DNA from: Variovorax paradoxus
Lineage (GTDB): Bacteria > Pseudomonadota > Gammaproteobacteria > Burkholderiales > Burkholderiaceae_C
NCBI RefSeq assembly: GCF_009755665.1
Contig: NZ_CP046622.1
Location: 3,596,001-3,660,000, forward strand
Direction of reading: 5' to 3'
DNA: 64,000 bases
In this document: positions 18,970 through 27,502 of the stretch, in pieces
Layout of the letters: every line of letters starts with the position of its first letter
Position numbering within the stretch: the first letter of the stretch is position 1
Position numbers and translations under genes: made by a program
The notes under the pieces: generated by a model
Database searches by the model: none
What the model saw: the letters and a program-made list of their open reading frames with translations, nothing else
Told to the model about the DNA's origin: nothing

Positions 18970-19751
18970 GCGGCGATTCCGTCACGCCAAACCCCTGGGG
19001 CCAATGGCGCTCGGCCACGCCTGCGCGGCTGGCGCTGGGCCGCGCCGGCGCCGGCATGCCGACCGACGAGACGCTGCGCTTCGGCTGGGCACATGCCATG
19101 GCGCGCGACGCCATTCACGCGGCGCTCGACGTCGATGCGCTCGAAGCCACGCTGCGCCAGCAGAACTGGGACACGCTGCACGTTCGCAGCCGTGCGGAAG
19201 ACCGCACCACTTATCTGCGCCGGCCAGACCTGGGACGGCAACTCGACCCCGCCGACGCGGAGCGCCTGCGCGACGCGACAAAGCCTGGATGCGATGTCTG
19301 CCTGGTCATCGGCGACGGCCTTTCCTCGCTCGCAGTGGCGCGCCACGCGGCGCCGCTGCTGGCTGCGTTGCGTTCGCACTTGCCCGCCGAAACCCGCTTC
19401 TCCCCCGTCGTGATCGCCACGCAGGCGCGCGTTGCGCTGGCCGATGAGGTGGGCGAACTCTTCGGCGCCGCCCTCTCGGTCATGCTGATCGGCGAACGCC
19501 CGGGCCTCAGCTCGCCCGACAGCCTGGGCATCTACCTGACCCATTCACCCAAGCGCGGCCGGCACGACGCCGAGCGCAACTGCATCTCGAATGTGCGTCC
19601 CGAAGGCCTGCCCTGCGAAGCCGCCGCGTTCAAGCTGGCATGGCTGATGCAAGAGTCCTTGCGCCGGGGGCTGACCGGCGTCGGCCTCAAGGACGAGAGC
19701 GACTTGGCGGTGCTCGAATCACCCCAGACAACGCCACCACTGCCGCGCTGA
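18966..19751 (+). CDS. eutC: Ethanolamine ammonia-lyase, small subunit
   Basis: 261 aa. The start overlaps the eutB stop in an ATGA, which settles it among several upstream options. Seen: WGQWRSATPARLALGRAGAG, LRFGWAHAMARDAIHAALD, DVCLVIGDGLSSLAV, and MLIGERPGLSSPDSLGIYLT, followed by RNCISNVRPEGL. It contributes to cobalamin binding in the EutBC complex. No B12 riboswitch or EutR-type regulator is visible upstream. Confidence 0.95.
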   Translation: MSGDSVTPNPWGQWRSATPARLALGRAGAGMPTDETLRFGWAHAMARDAIHAALDVDALEATLRQQNWDTLHVRSRAEDRTTYLRRPDLGRQLDPADAERLRDATKPGCDVCLVIGDGLSSLAVARHAAPLLAALRSHLPAETRFSPVVIATQARVALADEVGELFGAALSVMLIGERPGLSSPDSLGIYLTHSPKRGRHDAERNCISNVRPEGLPCEAAAFKLAWLMQESLRRGLTGVGLKDESDLAVLESPQTTPPLPR

Positions 19752-19835
19752 GCGCCAGCCCCTTGTCGAAGTGTCACGAGCGTCCCATACGCTCGCGGTC
19801 CGGTTCATCCCTGCACAAGTACAAGGTACACAACA

Positions 19836-21098
19836 ATGCAACGCCGCCTCGTCCTCCTCACCCCGCTTGCTGCCGCGCTCGCCGCTACCGGCTGCGCCAG
19901 TCTCTCACCCGCCAAAGGCCTCTCGCCGGGCCGCTGGGACGCATTCAACCGGTCGCAGATCGAAGACCTGATCGCGAGCCTCGGCAAGGGAAGCCCGGGC
20001 TACAACGCCGCCAAGCCGCCTTATGTGGTCTTCGACTGGGACAACACCAGTGTGTTCCTCGACATCGAGGAAGCCTCGCTGATCTACCAGCTCGAAAACC
20101 TGGTGTTCGGTGCCACGCCCGCGCAACTTGAAGTGGCGCTGCGCAAGAACATCCCGAAGAAAGACTTTCTTCCGGCGCACAACAATGCGGCGGGCAAGCC
20201 GGTCAACATCGATCTGCTGGTGCCGGACATCGTGGCGAGCTACACGTGGCTCTACCAGAACTACAGCGGCCTCAAGGGCACCCAGCCGCTCGTGGCGGTG
20301 AAGCTGAGCCCGCACTACATCGCGTTCACCACCAAGGTTCGCTATCTCTACGAAGCCATTGGCGACACCTTCGACCACGACACGGCCTACCCCTGGGTGA
20401 TCTACCTCTTCGTCGGCATGACCGAAGCGCAGGTGCGCAAGCTCACGGCGGAAACGGTGGCGTGGCAGTTGAAGGAGCCGGTGGCCAAGGTGAAGTGGAC
20501 CTCGCCCGCGGCCCTGCCCGGCCAGGCGGGCGTGGTCTCGGTCAGCTGGAAGAACGGCCTGCGGCTGCAGCCCGAGATGCAGGAGCTGTACGCCGCCTTT
20601 CGCAACGCGGGCTTCGATGTGTGGGTGTGCTCCGCGTCCTTTGTCGACGTGATCAAGGAGATCTCGTCCAACCCTGCCTTCGGCTACAACAACCCGCCCG
20701 AACGCGTGCTGGCCATGGAGCTGGACCGCGATGCCAACGGCGTCATTCAGGCGGAATTCCGCCGCGGCTACGACCAGACGCAGGGCCCCGGAAAGACCAA
20801 GAATATCCAGCGCTTTCTGGTCAGCAAATACGGCTATGGCCCATGCTTCATTGCCGGCGACAGCGAGGGAGACCAGAACATGATGGCCGACTTTGCCGAC
20901 ACGAAGAAGGTGCTGATCGTGAACCGCCTGCGCGACCCGAAGACCGACATCGGCAAGTTCTCGGTCATGGCGGTGCAGAACTACGGCAAGCCGGACACGC
21001 GCTACCTGCTGCAGGGTCGTGACGACAACACGGGCCAGTGGGTGGCTTCGCAGCTGCACACACCGCTGGGTGCCGCGCAAGGCAAGGCGCTGAAATAG
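19836..21098 (+). CDS. HAD-family phosphatase lipoprotein, phosphorylcholine phosphatase-like
   Basis: 420 aa. N-terminal signal with a lipobox-like AATGC, Cys at residue 20, so probably a lipoprotein (the -3 Ala is not ideal). HAD motifs: FDWDNTS (Asp67 nucleophile and Asp69), VCSASF for motif II, and FIAGDSEGDQNM for motif III. The order and spacing with a large cap fit phosphorylcholine/phosphoethanolamine phosphatases such as PchP rather than cytosolic serine phosphatases. It lies 84 bp downstream of eutC on the same strand, which supports a role releasing ethanolamine or choline from phosphorylated head groups in the periplasm. Substrate assignment is inference. Confidence 0.8.
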   Translation: MQRRLVLLTPLAAALAATGCASLSPAKGLSPGRWDAFNRSQIEDLIASLGKGSPGYNAAKPPYVVFDWDNTSVFLDIEEASLIYQLENLVFGATPAQLEVALRKNIPKKDFLPAHNNAAGKPVNIDLLVPDIVASYTWLYQNYSGLKGTQPLVAVKLSPHYIAFTTKVRYLYEAIGDTFDHDTAYPWVIYLFVGMTEAQVRKLTAETVAWQLKEPVAKVKWTSPAALPGQAGVVSVSWKNGLRLQPEMQELYAAFRNAGFDVWVCSASFVDVIKEISSNPAFGYNNPPERVLAMELDRDANGVIQAEFRRGYDQTQGPGKTKNIQRFLVSKYGYGPCFIAGDSEGDQNMMADFADTKKVLIVNRLRDPKTDIGKFSVMAVQNYGKPDTRYLLQGRDDNTGQWVASQLHTPLGAAQGKALK

Positions 21099-21175
21099 GC
21101 GTACGGGCGCGGCGGGCGGTAGCTGCTCATGAGGGAGTTGCCTATGATCATGGCACTGCCCTCAGGAGACAAAAC

Positions 21176-21754
21176 ATGGCCGAGCGCTACCCCCTTGCCG
21201 AGCTGAAAGACCTGCCCGAAGACATCCGCACTGCCATCCTCGCGGTGCAGGAGAAGGCCGGTTTCGTGCCCAACGTTTTCCTCGCGCTGGCGCGTCGCCC
21301 GGCCGAGTGGCGCGCCTTCTTCGCCTACCACGACGCGCTGATGCTGAAGGAAGAAGGCTCGCTGACCAAGGGCGACCGCGAGATGATCGTCACCACCACG
21401 AGCGCGGCCAACCAGTGCCTCTACTGCGTGGTGGCGCACGGCGCGCTGCTGCGCATCTACGAGAAGAAGCCGCTGGTGGCCGACCAGGTGGCCGTGAACT
21501 ACCGCAAGGCCGACATCACGCCGCGCCAGCGCGCGATGCTCGACTTTGCAATGAAGGTCTGCGAACGCTCACATGAAATCGACGAGGCGGACTTCAGCGC
21601 ATTGCATGCCCACGGCTTCGACGATGAGGACATCTGGGACATCGCCTCCATCACGGCCTTCTTCGGCCTGAGCAACCGCCTTGCCAGCTTCAGCGGCATG
21701 CAGCCGAACCCCGAGTTCTTCCTGATGGGGCGGCTGCCCCGCGAAAAGAAGTAG
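21176..21754 (+). CDS. Peroxidase-related protein of the AhpD/carboxymuconolactone decarboxylase fold
   Basis: 192 aa. The start at 21176 is preceded by CAGGAGAC. The central helix carries NQCLYCVVAHG, a CxxC-xxxH arrangement typical of AhpD-like alkylhydroperoxidase cores; ITPRQRAMLDFAMKV and ASITAFFGLSNRLASFSGM follow, as in the uncharacterised peroxidase-related family. Likely a disulfide-cycling peroxide reductase in the cytoplasm; substrate unknown. It is convergent with eptA. Confidence 0.85.
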   Translation: MAERYPLAELKDLPEDIRTAILAVQEKAGFVPNVFLALARRPAEWRAFFAYHDALMLKEEGSLTKGDREMIVTTTSAANQCLYCVVAHGALLRIYEKKPLVADQVAVNYRKADITPRQRAMLDFAMKVCERSHEIDEADFSALHAHGFDDEDIWDIASITAFFGLSNRLASFSGMQPNPEFFLMGRLPREKK

Positions 21755-21762
21755 AGGCAGGA

Positions 21763-21782
21763 AAGGCCCTCAGGCCTTGTTT
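21763..21782 (+). terminator. Probable terminator between AhpD-like gene and eptA
   Basis: AAGGCC (21763-21768) and GGCCTT (21773-21778) form a short GC-rich hairpin with a CTCA loop, followed by GTTT. It overlaps the end of the convergent eptA gene. The T-run is short, so efficiency is uncertain. Confidence 0.4.
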
Positions 21783-23521
21783 CTGCAGGAAGCGAGGGCG
21801 TCGAGGGTAGGCTTGTAGGTGGAGTTGGCCACATCCATCAGCCCGAGCACCGTGTGATAGAGGTTGTCGTGCGTGAGCGGCGTATCAAGGCCCGCTTCCA
21901 TGCACGGCCGGGAGAGCTTGCGGCGCTCGCTCATGCCCTGGCTGAACCAGGTGACCATGGGCACGTGCTTCTGCGCCTCGGGCGCAAAGCTGTACGGCAC
22001 ACCGTGCAGGAACAGGCCGTATTCGCCCAGCGATTCGCCGTGGTCGCTCACGTAGAGCAGTGCCGGGTCGTATTGCCCCGATTGCGCCTTGAGCCAGTCG
22101 ATGGTCTGGCCCAGGAAGTGATCGGTCTGGGCGATGGAGTTGTCGTACACGTTCTGCAGCTCCGCATGGCCGCACTCCGCCAGTGCGTTGGTCTTGCATT
22201 CGGGCAGGAAACGCTTCACCTCCGGCGCCGAACGCTTGTAGTAGGCCGGCCCGTGGCTGCCCATCTGGTGCATGACCAGCACCACGCCCTTTGCGCGGCG
22301 CTCGGCCGGCAGCGCCGCAATGCGCGCATCCAGGCCTTTGAGCATGACGTCGTCCAGGCACTCCTCGCCGTCGCACAGCGCGCTCTTCTGCGCCGGTGAA
22401 AGGCTGTCGAACGCCGAGGCATTCGGAATGCGCGTGCAGACATCCTTGCAGCCCGCCTGGTTGTCGAGCCACAGCACGGCCAGGCCGGCGGCCTGCAGCA
22501 CGTCGACCAGGTTCTCGTAGTCGTCCTTGCGCGATTCGTAGCCTTGCTTGCCCAGCGGCGAGAACATGCACGGCACCGACGCGAGCGTGTTGGTGCCGCA
22601 CGAATGCACATCGCGGTAGCTCAGCACGCCCCGCGCGGCCAGCTCGGGCGTGGTGTCGCGCGCGTAGCCGTTCAGGCCGAAGTGGTCGGCCCGCGCTGTT
22701 TCGCCCACCACCAGCACGAACATCGGCGGCCGGGCCTGCCCGGCATAGCTCGCGCCCAGCGCCGTGCCGGCCGTGATGGGAATCAGCTTGCGGCTACGCT
22801 TGAACAGGGGCTTGATGAGCACCGAGCCGGCCGAATAGAGGCTTGCCACCGGGTTCATCATGTAGCGCAGGTGGATGTTGTTGCGCATCAGCGGCGCGAG
22901 CTGCCGGTTCATCGACACGGCCGCGGCCAAGGCTACCACCACGGCCAGCACCAGCAGCGCCGCGTTGCGCCAGAGCTTGCCGACAAAGCGCATCGGCATG
23001 ATGCGAGCGCGCCAGAGGGCCACACCCGGCAGCAGCACGACCAGCAGCACATGAAGGGCCATGCGCCAGCTCATGAGGTCGCGCGCCTCGTTCGGATCTG
23101 TCTGGAGCACGTTGGCGATCATGGTCGGGTCCATGACCACCCGGTACTCGAGCATGTAGTGCTGCACGAACGCAGCCAGCAGCACCACCGCAAACCACAG
23201 CGGCTTCATCCAGCGAGACCATGCGGTGAACGACAGCAACGCGACCGTCGCGCATACCATGAGCACGGCCATGGCTGCGCTCGTGGGCAGGTAGGTGCTG
23301 GGCGCGCCGCCAATGCGGGCCAGCTCGTCCCACAGCGGCCAGTTGGCAGCCGCGGCAAGATAGACGGCGAGATACACCACCACGCGTTGCGCAGTGCGCG
23401 GCCGGGCGAACCAGCCATCGATGCGCAACCACAGCGCTTGCGCGAACGCCAGGTACGGCGCGCCGGCTGAGGGCAACTCCATGCCCCGCGCGGGCGCGGG
23501 CTCGATTCGCGTGAAAGACAT
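21770..23521 (-). CDS. eptA: Phosphoethanolamine transferase (lipid A modification)
   Basis: 583 aa, the usual size. About five N-terminal membrane helices (residues 45-205) precede a periplasmic alkaline-phosphatase-fold domain. Metal Glu is in VVGETARADHFGLNGY (Glu about 274), the nucleophile Thr in CGTNTLASVPCMFS (Thr about 310), and further metal ligands in SDHGESLGEYGLFLHG. Several Cys pairs fit the family disulfides. It transfers phosphoethanolamine from phosphatidylethanolamine to lipid A phosphates, lowering binding of cationic peptides; chromosomal relatives share this fold with MCR enzymes. A CTGAAC direct repeat lies just upstream, matching one before the two-component genes. Confidence 0.92.
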   Translation of the reverse strand: MSFTRIEPAPARGMELPSAGAPYLAFAQALWLRIDGWFARPRTAQRVVVYLAVYLAAAANWPLWDELARIGGAPSTYLPTSAAMAVLMVCATVALLSFTAWSRWMKPLWFAVVLLAAFVQHYMLEYRVVMDPTMIANVLQTDPNEARDLMSWRMALHVLLVVLLPGVALWRARIMPMRFVGKLWRNAALLVLAVVVALAAAVSMNRQLAPLMRNNIHLRYMMNPVASLYSAGSVLIKPLFKRSRKLIPITAGTALGASYAGQARPPMFVLVVGETARADHFGLNGYARDTTPELAARGVLSYRDVHSCGTNTLASVPCMFSPLGKQGYESRKDDYENLVDVLQAAGLAVLWLDNQAGCKDVCTRIPNASAFDSLSPAQKSALCDGEECLDDVMLKGLDARIAALPAERRAKGVVLVMHQMGSHGPAYYKRSAPEVKRFLPECKTNALAECGHAELQNVYDNSIAQTDHFLGQTIDWLKAQSGQYDPALLYVSDHGESLGEYGLFLHGVPYSFAPEAQKHVPMVTWFSQGMSERRKLSRPCMEAGLDTPLTHDNLYHTVLGLMDVANSTYKPTLDALASCRNKA

Positions 23522-23565
23522 GCACCGACTGTAGGAAGCGCAACTGAAGGAAGCCTGAATTGCGC

Positions 23566-23582
23566 GTTCAGCCGGTGTTCAG
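23566..23582 (-). promoter_or_regulatory. CTGAAC direct repeat upstream of eptA (response-regulator box)
   Basis: Read on the minus strand, CTGAAC-ACCGG-CTGAAC has two identical half-sites exactly 11 bp apart, centred about 53 bp upstream of the eptA start. OmpR/PmrA-type regulators bind such direct repeats. The same motif is found upstream of the regulator gene at 24948. Confidence 0.6.
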
Positions 23583-23592
23583 AATCGGACTC

Positions 23593-24162
23593 TCAGGCCC
23601 GGGCTCGTCGCGCCCTCAGCCTAGGCCGCATGTAGGCCCTGAGCGCCAGGTTGAGCGGCCGGCTCACGCGGCGCTCCACCAGGATCGACAGCAGCGCGGC
23701 GAGCATGGCGCCAACGAGCACGTCGAGCGGAAAGTGCAGCCCCAGGAACACACGGCTCCATCCGACAACGGCGGCCACCACCAGCGCCGCGACCATGGGC
23801 GCCCGCCACGGCAGGCACCACAGGGCAAACGCCGCGGCAAAGGTGCCGGCGGCATGCAGGCTTGGAAAGCCGGGCCGCGCGCCCTGCGGCGCCCACTGGA
23901 TTCCGAGCCCATAGAACGCGGGCCGCTGGAACGGCATGGCCGAGCGGAACACGTTCACGAAGAGCCAGACCGCCAGCACGCTGACCAGCGCCGTGAAAAA
24001 GGCATACCGCAAGCGCCTGTCGACTGCCGCGCCTCCAATGATCGCAAGAGCCAGCAGGGTGGGCAGCACGTCGGAGGCAAAGCGCGCGAAATGAATGCTC
24101 CACGCCGGCGCCGCAGCGCCCGCGTTCATCAGCTCGAACAGCGCAATATCAAGAGCCTGCAT
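23593..24162 (-). CDS. PAP2-family membrane phosphatase (undecaprenyl-diphosphatase-like)
   Basis: 189 aa with about five membrane helices. Acid-phosphatase motifs are present with changes: RSAMPFQRP in place of K-x6-RP, PSLHAAG in place of PSGH, and a standard SRVFLGLHFPLDVL with the catalytic His and Asp. It probably removes phosphate from a lipid carrier or lipid A at the outer face of the inner membrane. It overlaps the upstream PAP2 gene by 14 bp and precedes eptA by 71 bp, suggesting a shared role in envelope lipid remodelling. Confidence 0.82.
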   Translation of the reverse strand: MQALDIALFELMNAGAAAPAWSIHFARFASDVLPTLLALAIIGGAAVDRRLRYAFFTALVSVLAVWLFVNVFRSAMPFQRPAFYGLGIQWAPQGARPGFPSLHAAGTFAAAFALWCLPWRAPMVAALVVAAVVGWSRVFLGLHFPLDVLVGAMLAALLSILVERRVSRPLNLALRAYMRPRLRARRARA

Positions 24163-24898
24163 TCAACGGGGCGCGTTCGGCGGCGGGTTGGGCGGCAGGT
24201 TCGGCGACAGACGGCCGAGAGTTGCGAGGCGCGGCAATCAGTTCAATAGCGAAGCCGACAGCCCAGCAGATCCAGGCGGTCCACAGCGTGTGGCTCATGT
24301 AGTGCGCACCACGCATCTGCTGCGACGCGCCCAGCACGAGCCCGGCGACCAGCGATGCGCCGAGCCAGGCGATTGCCGCTCGCGGCGACACCCGGCGCAG
24401 CACGAAATAGCCCCCCGCGTAGGCGAAGGCAGCCGAAGCATGGCCGGCCGGGAAGCAACCGCCCGGGCCGCCGTCGTACACCTTCCAGGCCCAGTGCGAC
24501 ACGTGGCTTGCCACGCCGCCGAACTCCTTCAGGTCCCAGGGGCAACTTGTGTGGCTCGCATGCTTGAGCATGCTGATTGCAACCACCGAGAACAGCACCG
24601 TAACAGCCAGCTGCACCCGCGCCCGAAGGGGCAACTGCCGCAGAATGCCCAGCGGCCAGCGGATACCGGCGAACAGCGCAACGACGAACACCCAGCTCAG
24701 GTTCTTGGCGCCTTCATGCATCACGCGGACAAGAAACACGTTGTCCCGCCACGGAAAGCCCATGGGCGTGCCCGCGAGGCGTGCCAGCGCAAGATCGCCC
24801 TGGGTTGCGTCCCACGCGAGCAGCAGGGCCAGCAGGAGAAGGGTCACCCCTCCCAAGCGAACATTCGAGGGATTCGGAAGATTCGGAACACGCGTCAT
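24149..24898 (-). CDS. PAP2-family membrane phosphatase, second copy
   Basis: 249 aa from ATG at 24898; the frame is open further but the extra 51 codons run over the divergent promoter region. About six membrane helices. The phosphatase motifs are KHASHTSCP, PAGHASAAF and SQQMRGAHYMSHTLW, the QMxRGaHxxSHxLW form seen in a distinct PAP2 subgroup. The last ~25 residues are Ala/Pro-rich and polar. First gene of the PAP2-PAP2-eptA run and divergent from the response regulator gene. Substrate unknown; lipid A or lipid-diphosphate dephosphorylation is likely. Confidence 0.82.
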   Translation of the reverse strand: MTRVPNLPNPSNVRLGGVTLLLLALLLAWDATQGDLALARLAGTPMGFPWRDNVFLVRVMHEGAKNLSWVFVVALFAGIRWPLGILRQLPLRARVQLAVTVLFSVVAISMLKHASHTSCPWDLKEFGGVASHVSHWAWKVYDGGPGGCFPAGHASAAFAYAGGYFVLRRVSPRAAIAWLGASLVAGLVLGASQQMRGAHYMSHTLWTAWICWAVGFAIELIAAPRNSRPSVAEPAAQPAAERAPLNAGS

Positions 24899-24947
24899 GA
24901 GCAGAAAAACCAGCAAGCCTGAAAACCCTTCCAGCCTACGTTCGTGG

Positions 24948-24974
24948 CCTGAACCGATCCTGAAGCGGCCTGAG
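24948..24974 (+). promoter_or_regulatory. CTGAA direct repeats in regulator/PAP2 divergent promoter
   Basis: CCTGAA at 24948 and 24959 (11 bp apart) and CCTGAG at 24969 (10 bp on) form helical-phase direct repeats about 70-95 bp before the response regulator start. Another CCTGAA lies at 24918. The first two match the CTGAAC-N5-CTGAAC site before eptA, pointing to autoregulation. Confidence 0.6.
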
Positions 24975-25043
24975 CGGGAACTGACACCGCCCGGCCGCGC
25001 CACCGTCGGCGCTAGACTTCGTTTTTTTGAAAGATGACCTCGC

Positions 25044-25718
25044 GTGCGCATATTGCTCGTCGAAGATGACAGTGCGTTGGCAGACGCCGTCTGCAGCTAT
25101 CTGCTCGCGAAGGCGTTCGTCGTCGACGTGGCGCCCAGCCTTGCCGAAGCGCGCGGCGCCCTGCTGTCGGTGCAATACGCCGCGGTGCTGCTCGACCTGC
25201 ACCTGGGCGACGGCGACGGCCTTTCGCTGCTGCCGCAGGTGCGCGCGCTGCGCGAGCCGCCCATCGTCATCGTGCTGACCGCGCGCGACCAGGTAACCGA
25301 CCGCATCCGCGGGCTCGACGCCGGCGCGGACGACTACCTCATCAAGCCCTATGACCCGGCCGAGCTGCTGGCACGGCTGCGCGCCGTCGAGCGAAGGCGC
25401 AGCGCCGGAAGCTCGCCGGTGCTGCATCTGGGGACGCTGGAAATCGACCTGGCGCAAGACCGCGTCCGCAAGGACGGGAACCCGGTCGTGCTGACCCAGA
25501 AGGAATGGGCCCTGCTGCGCGTGATGGCCACGCGCCCCGAACGCATCCATACCCGCGAAAACCTTGCAGATGCGCTCTACGGCTTTGGCGACGAGGCCGA
25601 CAGCAACACGCTCGAGGTTTTCATCAGCCGGCTGAGGCGCAAGCTGGGCAAGAGCCACATCCAGACGCTGCGCGGCCTCGGCTACCGCCTGTCGACATCG
25701 GCGGGCGACGACGAATGA
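25044..25718 (+). CDS. OmpR/PmrA-type response regulator
   Basis: 224 aa from a GTG at 25044 that gives the exact family N-terminus MRILLVEDDSALADAV. Receiver domain: acidic Asp8-Asp9, phospho-acceptor Asp51 (LLDLHLGDGDG), Thr in LTARDQ and Lys101 (LIKPYDP). Winged-helix DNA-binding domain from about residue 125, with EVFISRLRRKLG and IQTLRGLGYRLS. Its 3' end overlaps the kinase start by ATGA. The pair resembles PmrAB/QseBC systems. Divergence from the PAP2-eptA genes and the shared repeats suggest control of lipid A modification. Confidence 0.92.
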   Translation: MRILLVEDDSALADAVCSYLLAKAFVVDVAPSLAEARGALLSVQYAAVLLDLHLGDGDGLSLLPQVRALREPPIVIVLTARDQVTDRIRGLDAGADDYLIKPYDPAELLARLRAVERRRSAGSSPVLHLGTLEIDLAQDRVRKDGNPVVLTQKEWALLRVMATRPERIHTRENLADALYGFGDEADSNTLEVFISRLRRKLGKSHIQTLRGLGYRLSTSAGDDE

Positions 25719-27067
25719 GCACCGCACTTCCAGAAAACGGCCGCGATACGCTGGCCGGCCGGCTGACTCGCACCCTCATAGTCTGGGTGGGCGGCGTGTG
25801 GATGCTCTGCGTGCTGGCAGTGGTCTGGTATGTGGACCGCGAGATCAACCACAACTTCGACAACGAACTGGTCGAGGTGTCGCACCGCATGTTCGACATG
25901 GCGGTGCAGGAGCTCGACAAGCTGCAGCAGGCCGGCACTCCCGCCGAAACGCCGATGATCGCGCCGAAGCAACTGTTTTCGGAAGACGCGGTGAAGTACC
26001 AGGTCGTGGACATCCACGAGCACGTGCTGCTGCGGTCGGCCGAGGCACCTACCAGTGCCTTCGACGTTCCGCTTGCCTCGGGCTTCGCAAACAACCAGAC
26101 CTGGCGCATCTACACCGTGCGGCATCCCACGCGCGGGCTCTACTTTCAGGTGGCCGATCCGCTCGACGAGCGGCGTTCGGCGCTGAACCGCACGCTCTTC
26201 GGCCTGATCATTCCGCTTGGTGCCGTGCTGCCGCTCCTGGCGCTGGTGCTGCGCAACGTGGCCCGAACCGAACTGCGGGTGCTGCAGCAGCTTGCAGGCG
26301 AGATCGAAAAACGCAGCGGGTCCGACCTGCGGCCCATTGGTCTGCCCGGCCTGCCGCGCGAGCTGCGCTCCGTGGGCGACCACGTCAACAGCCTGCTGGA
26401 GCGGCTGTCGCATTCGCTCGACGTCGAACGTGCCCTGGCCGCCAATGCGGCGCACGAGCTGCGCACGCCCCTGGCCGCGGCACGGCTGCGCCTGCAGACC
26501 GCGCTCGAACACGACCTGCAGCGCCACGATGTGCAGGCTGCGCTCGATGCACTGCAAATGCTGAGCCATCGCACCGAAAAGCTGCTGCAGCTGTCGCGGG
26601 CCGAATCGGGCGCGTCGCTTGCGCGTTCGCAGGTCGACCTGGTCCAGCTTGCCGGTGCGGTGGTGCAGGAGTTCTGGAACGATCCACAAGTCAACGAGCG
26701 CCTGGATCTCAAGCTGCCCGATAGCGCCGCCCCCGTCGCGGTCGGTGATGTCGATGCGCTCGCGATCGCGCTGCGCAACCTGGTGGAAAACGCACTGCGC
26801 TACAGCAGCGGCGCCCGGGTGGTGGTGGAGGTGATGGCTCCCTGCACGCTCGCGGTGCGCGACTTCGGCCCCGGCGCGAGCGCTGCGCAGCTCGCCTCTT
26901 TGCAGCAGCGCCATGTGCGCCACAGCTCCGATCGCGCGGGCTACGGGCTGGGGCTGTCCATCGTGGGCACCATCGTCGAAAAGCACGGCGCGAGGCTCGA
27001 ACTCGCCTCGCCACCGGCGGGCGCCACCAGCGGCTTCGAGGCGCGCATCGTGCTGCCGCAGGCCTGA
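25715..27067 (+). CDS. Sensor histidine kinase (PmrB/QseC-like)
   Basis: 450 aa. Two membrane helices (about residues 18-40 and 160-182) bracket a periplasmic sensor region of about 120 residues. The dimerisation domain has AANAAHELRTPLAAARLRLQ with the phospho-His at about 247; the ATPase domain has NLVENALRYSSGA (N box), RDFGPGAS (G1) and GYGLGLSIVGTIV (G2). Coupled to the regulator gene by an ATGA overlap. The periplasmic part is not the acidic, metal-binding type obvious in enteric PmrB, so the signal is unclear. Confidence 0.91.
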   Translation: MSTALPENGRDTLAGRLTRTLIVWVGGVWMLCVLAVVWYVDREINHNFDNELVEVSHRMFDMAVQELDKLQQAGTPAETPMIAPKQLFSEDAVKYQVVDIHEHVLLRSAEAPTSAFDVPLASGFANNQTWRIYTVRHPTRGLYFQVADPLDERRSALNRTLFGLIIPLGAVLPLLALVLRNVARTELRVLQQLAGEIEKRSGSDLRPIGLPGLPRELRSVGDHVNSLLERLSHSLDVERALAANAAHELRTPLAAARLRLQTALEHDLQRHDVQAALDALQMLSHRTEKLLQLSRAESGASLARSQVDLVQLAGAVVQEFWNDPQVNERLDLKLPDSAAPVAVGDVDALAIALRNLVENALRYSSGARVVVEVMAPCTLAVRDFGPGASAAQLASLQQRHVRHSSDRAGYGLGLSIVGTIVEKHGARLELASPPAGATSGFEARIVLPQA

Positions 27068-27079
27068 GCGTCAACCGCC

Positions 27080-27502
27080 CTATTCGCTTACCACCGCGCG
27101 CAGCCAGTCCGGCAAGGGCAACGCTTTCTGCTTCGGAAAGTCGACCCAGATCGTGGTTGCCCCGCCCGCGGCGCAGATCACGTCGGGGGCCTCGGCGCGC
27201 GCCATGGTGGCCCAACTCTCGAACGTGGTGCGCGCAGGGTCGCTCACGTACATCTTGATAAGCACGTTGCCGGGATATTCGATCTGCCGGTAGAAATTGC
27301 AAAAGGCGTTGACGATCACCATGCCCTCGCCGCCGGGGGTGGGCTCGATGCCGAGCGAGCGTATCCAGTCGATGCGCGCGGTTTCCAGGTAGCGAAAGTA
27401 GGTGCCGTTGTTCAGGTGCCCCATGGCGTCCATGTCGCCCCATCGGATCGGGATCGACATTTCGAACACGAATTTTTTCTTTTCAGGGATTTCGATTCTC
27501 AT
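27080..27502 (-). CDS. Acyl-CoA thioesterase (hotdog fold, 4HBT)
   Basis: 140 aa. The start at 27502 overlaps the EamA stop (ATGA). Hotdog features: IPIRWGDMDAMGHLNNGTYF with the catalytic Asp and the HLNN motif near residues 20-35, then YLETARIDWIRSLG. It hydrolyses an acyl-CoA, freeing CoA. Third gene of the SDR-EamA-thioesterase operon; substrate unknown. Confidence 0.88.
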   Translation of the reverse strand: MRIEIPEKKKFVFEMSIPIRWGDMDAMGHLNNGTYFRYLETARIDWIRSLGIEPTPGGEGMVIVNAFCNFYRQIEYPGNVLIKMYVSDPARTTFESWATMARAEAPDVICAAGGATTIWVDFPKQKALPLPDWLRAVVSE

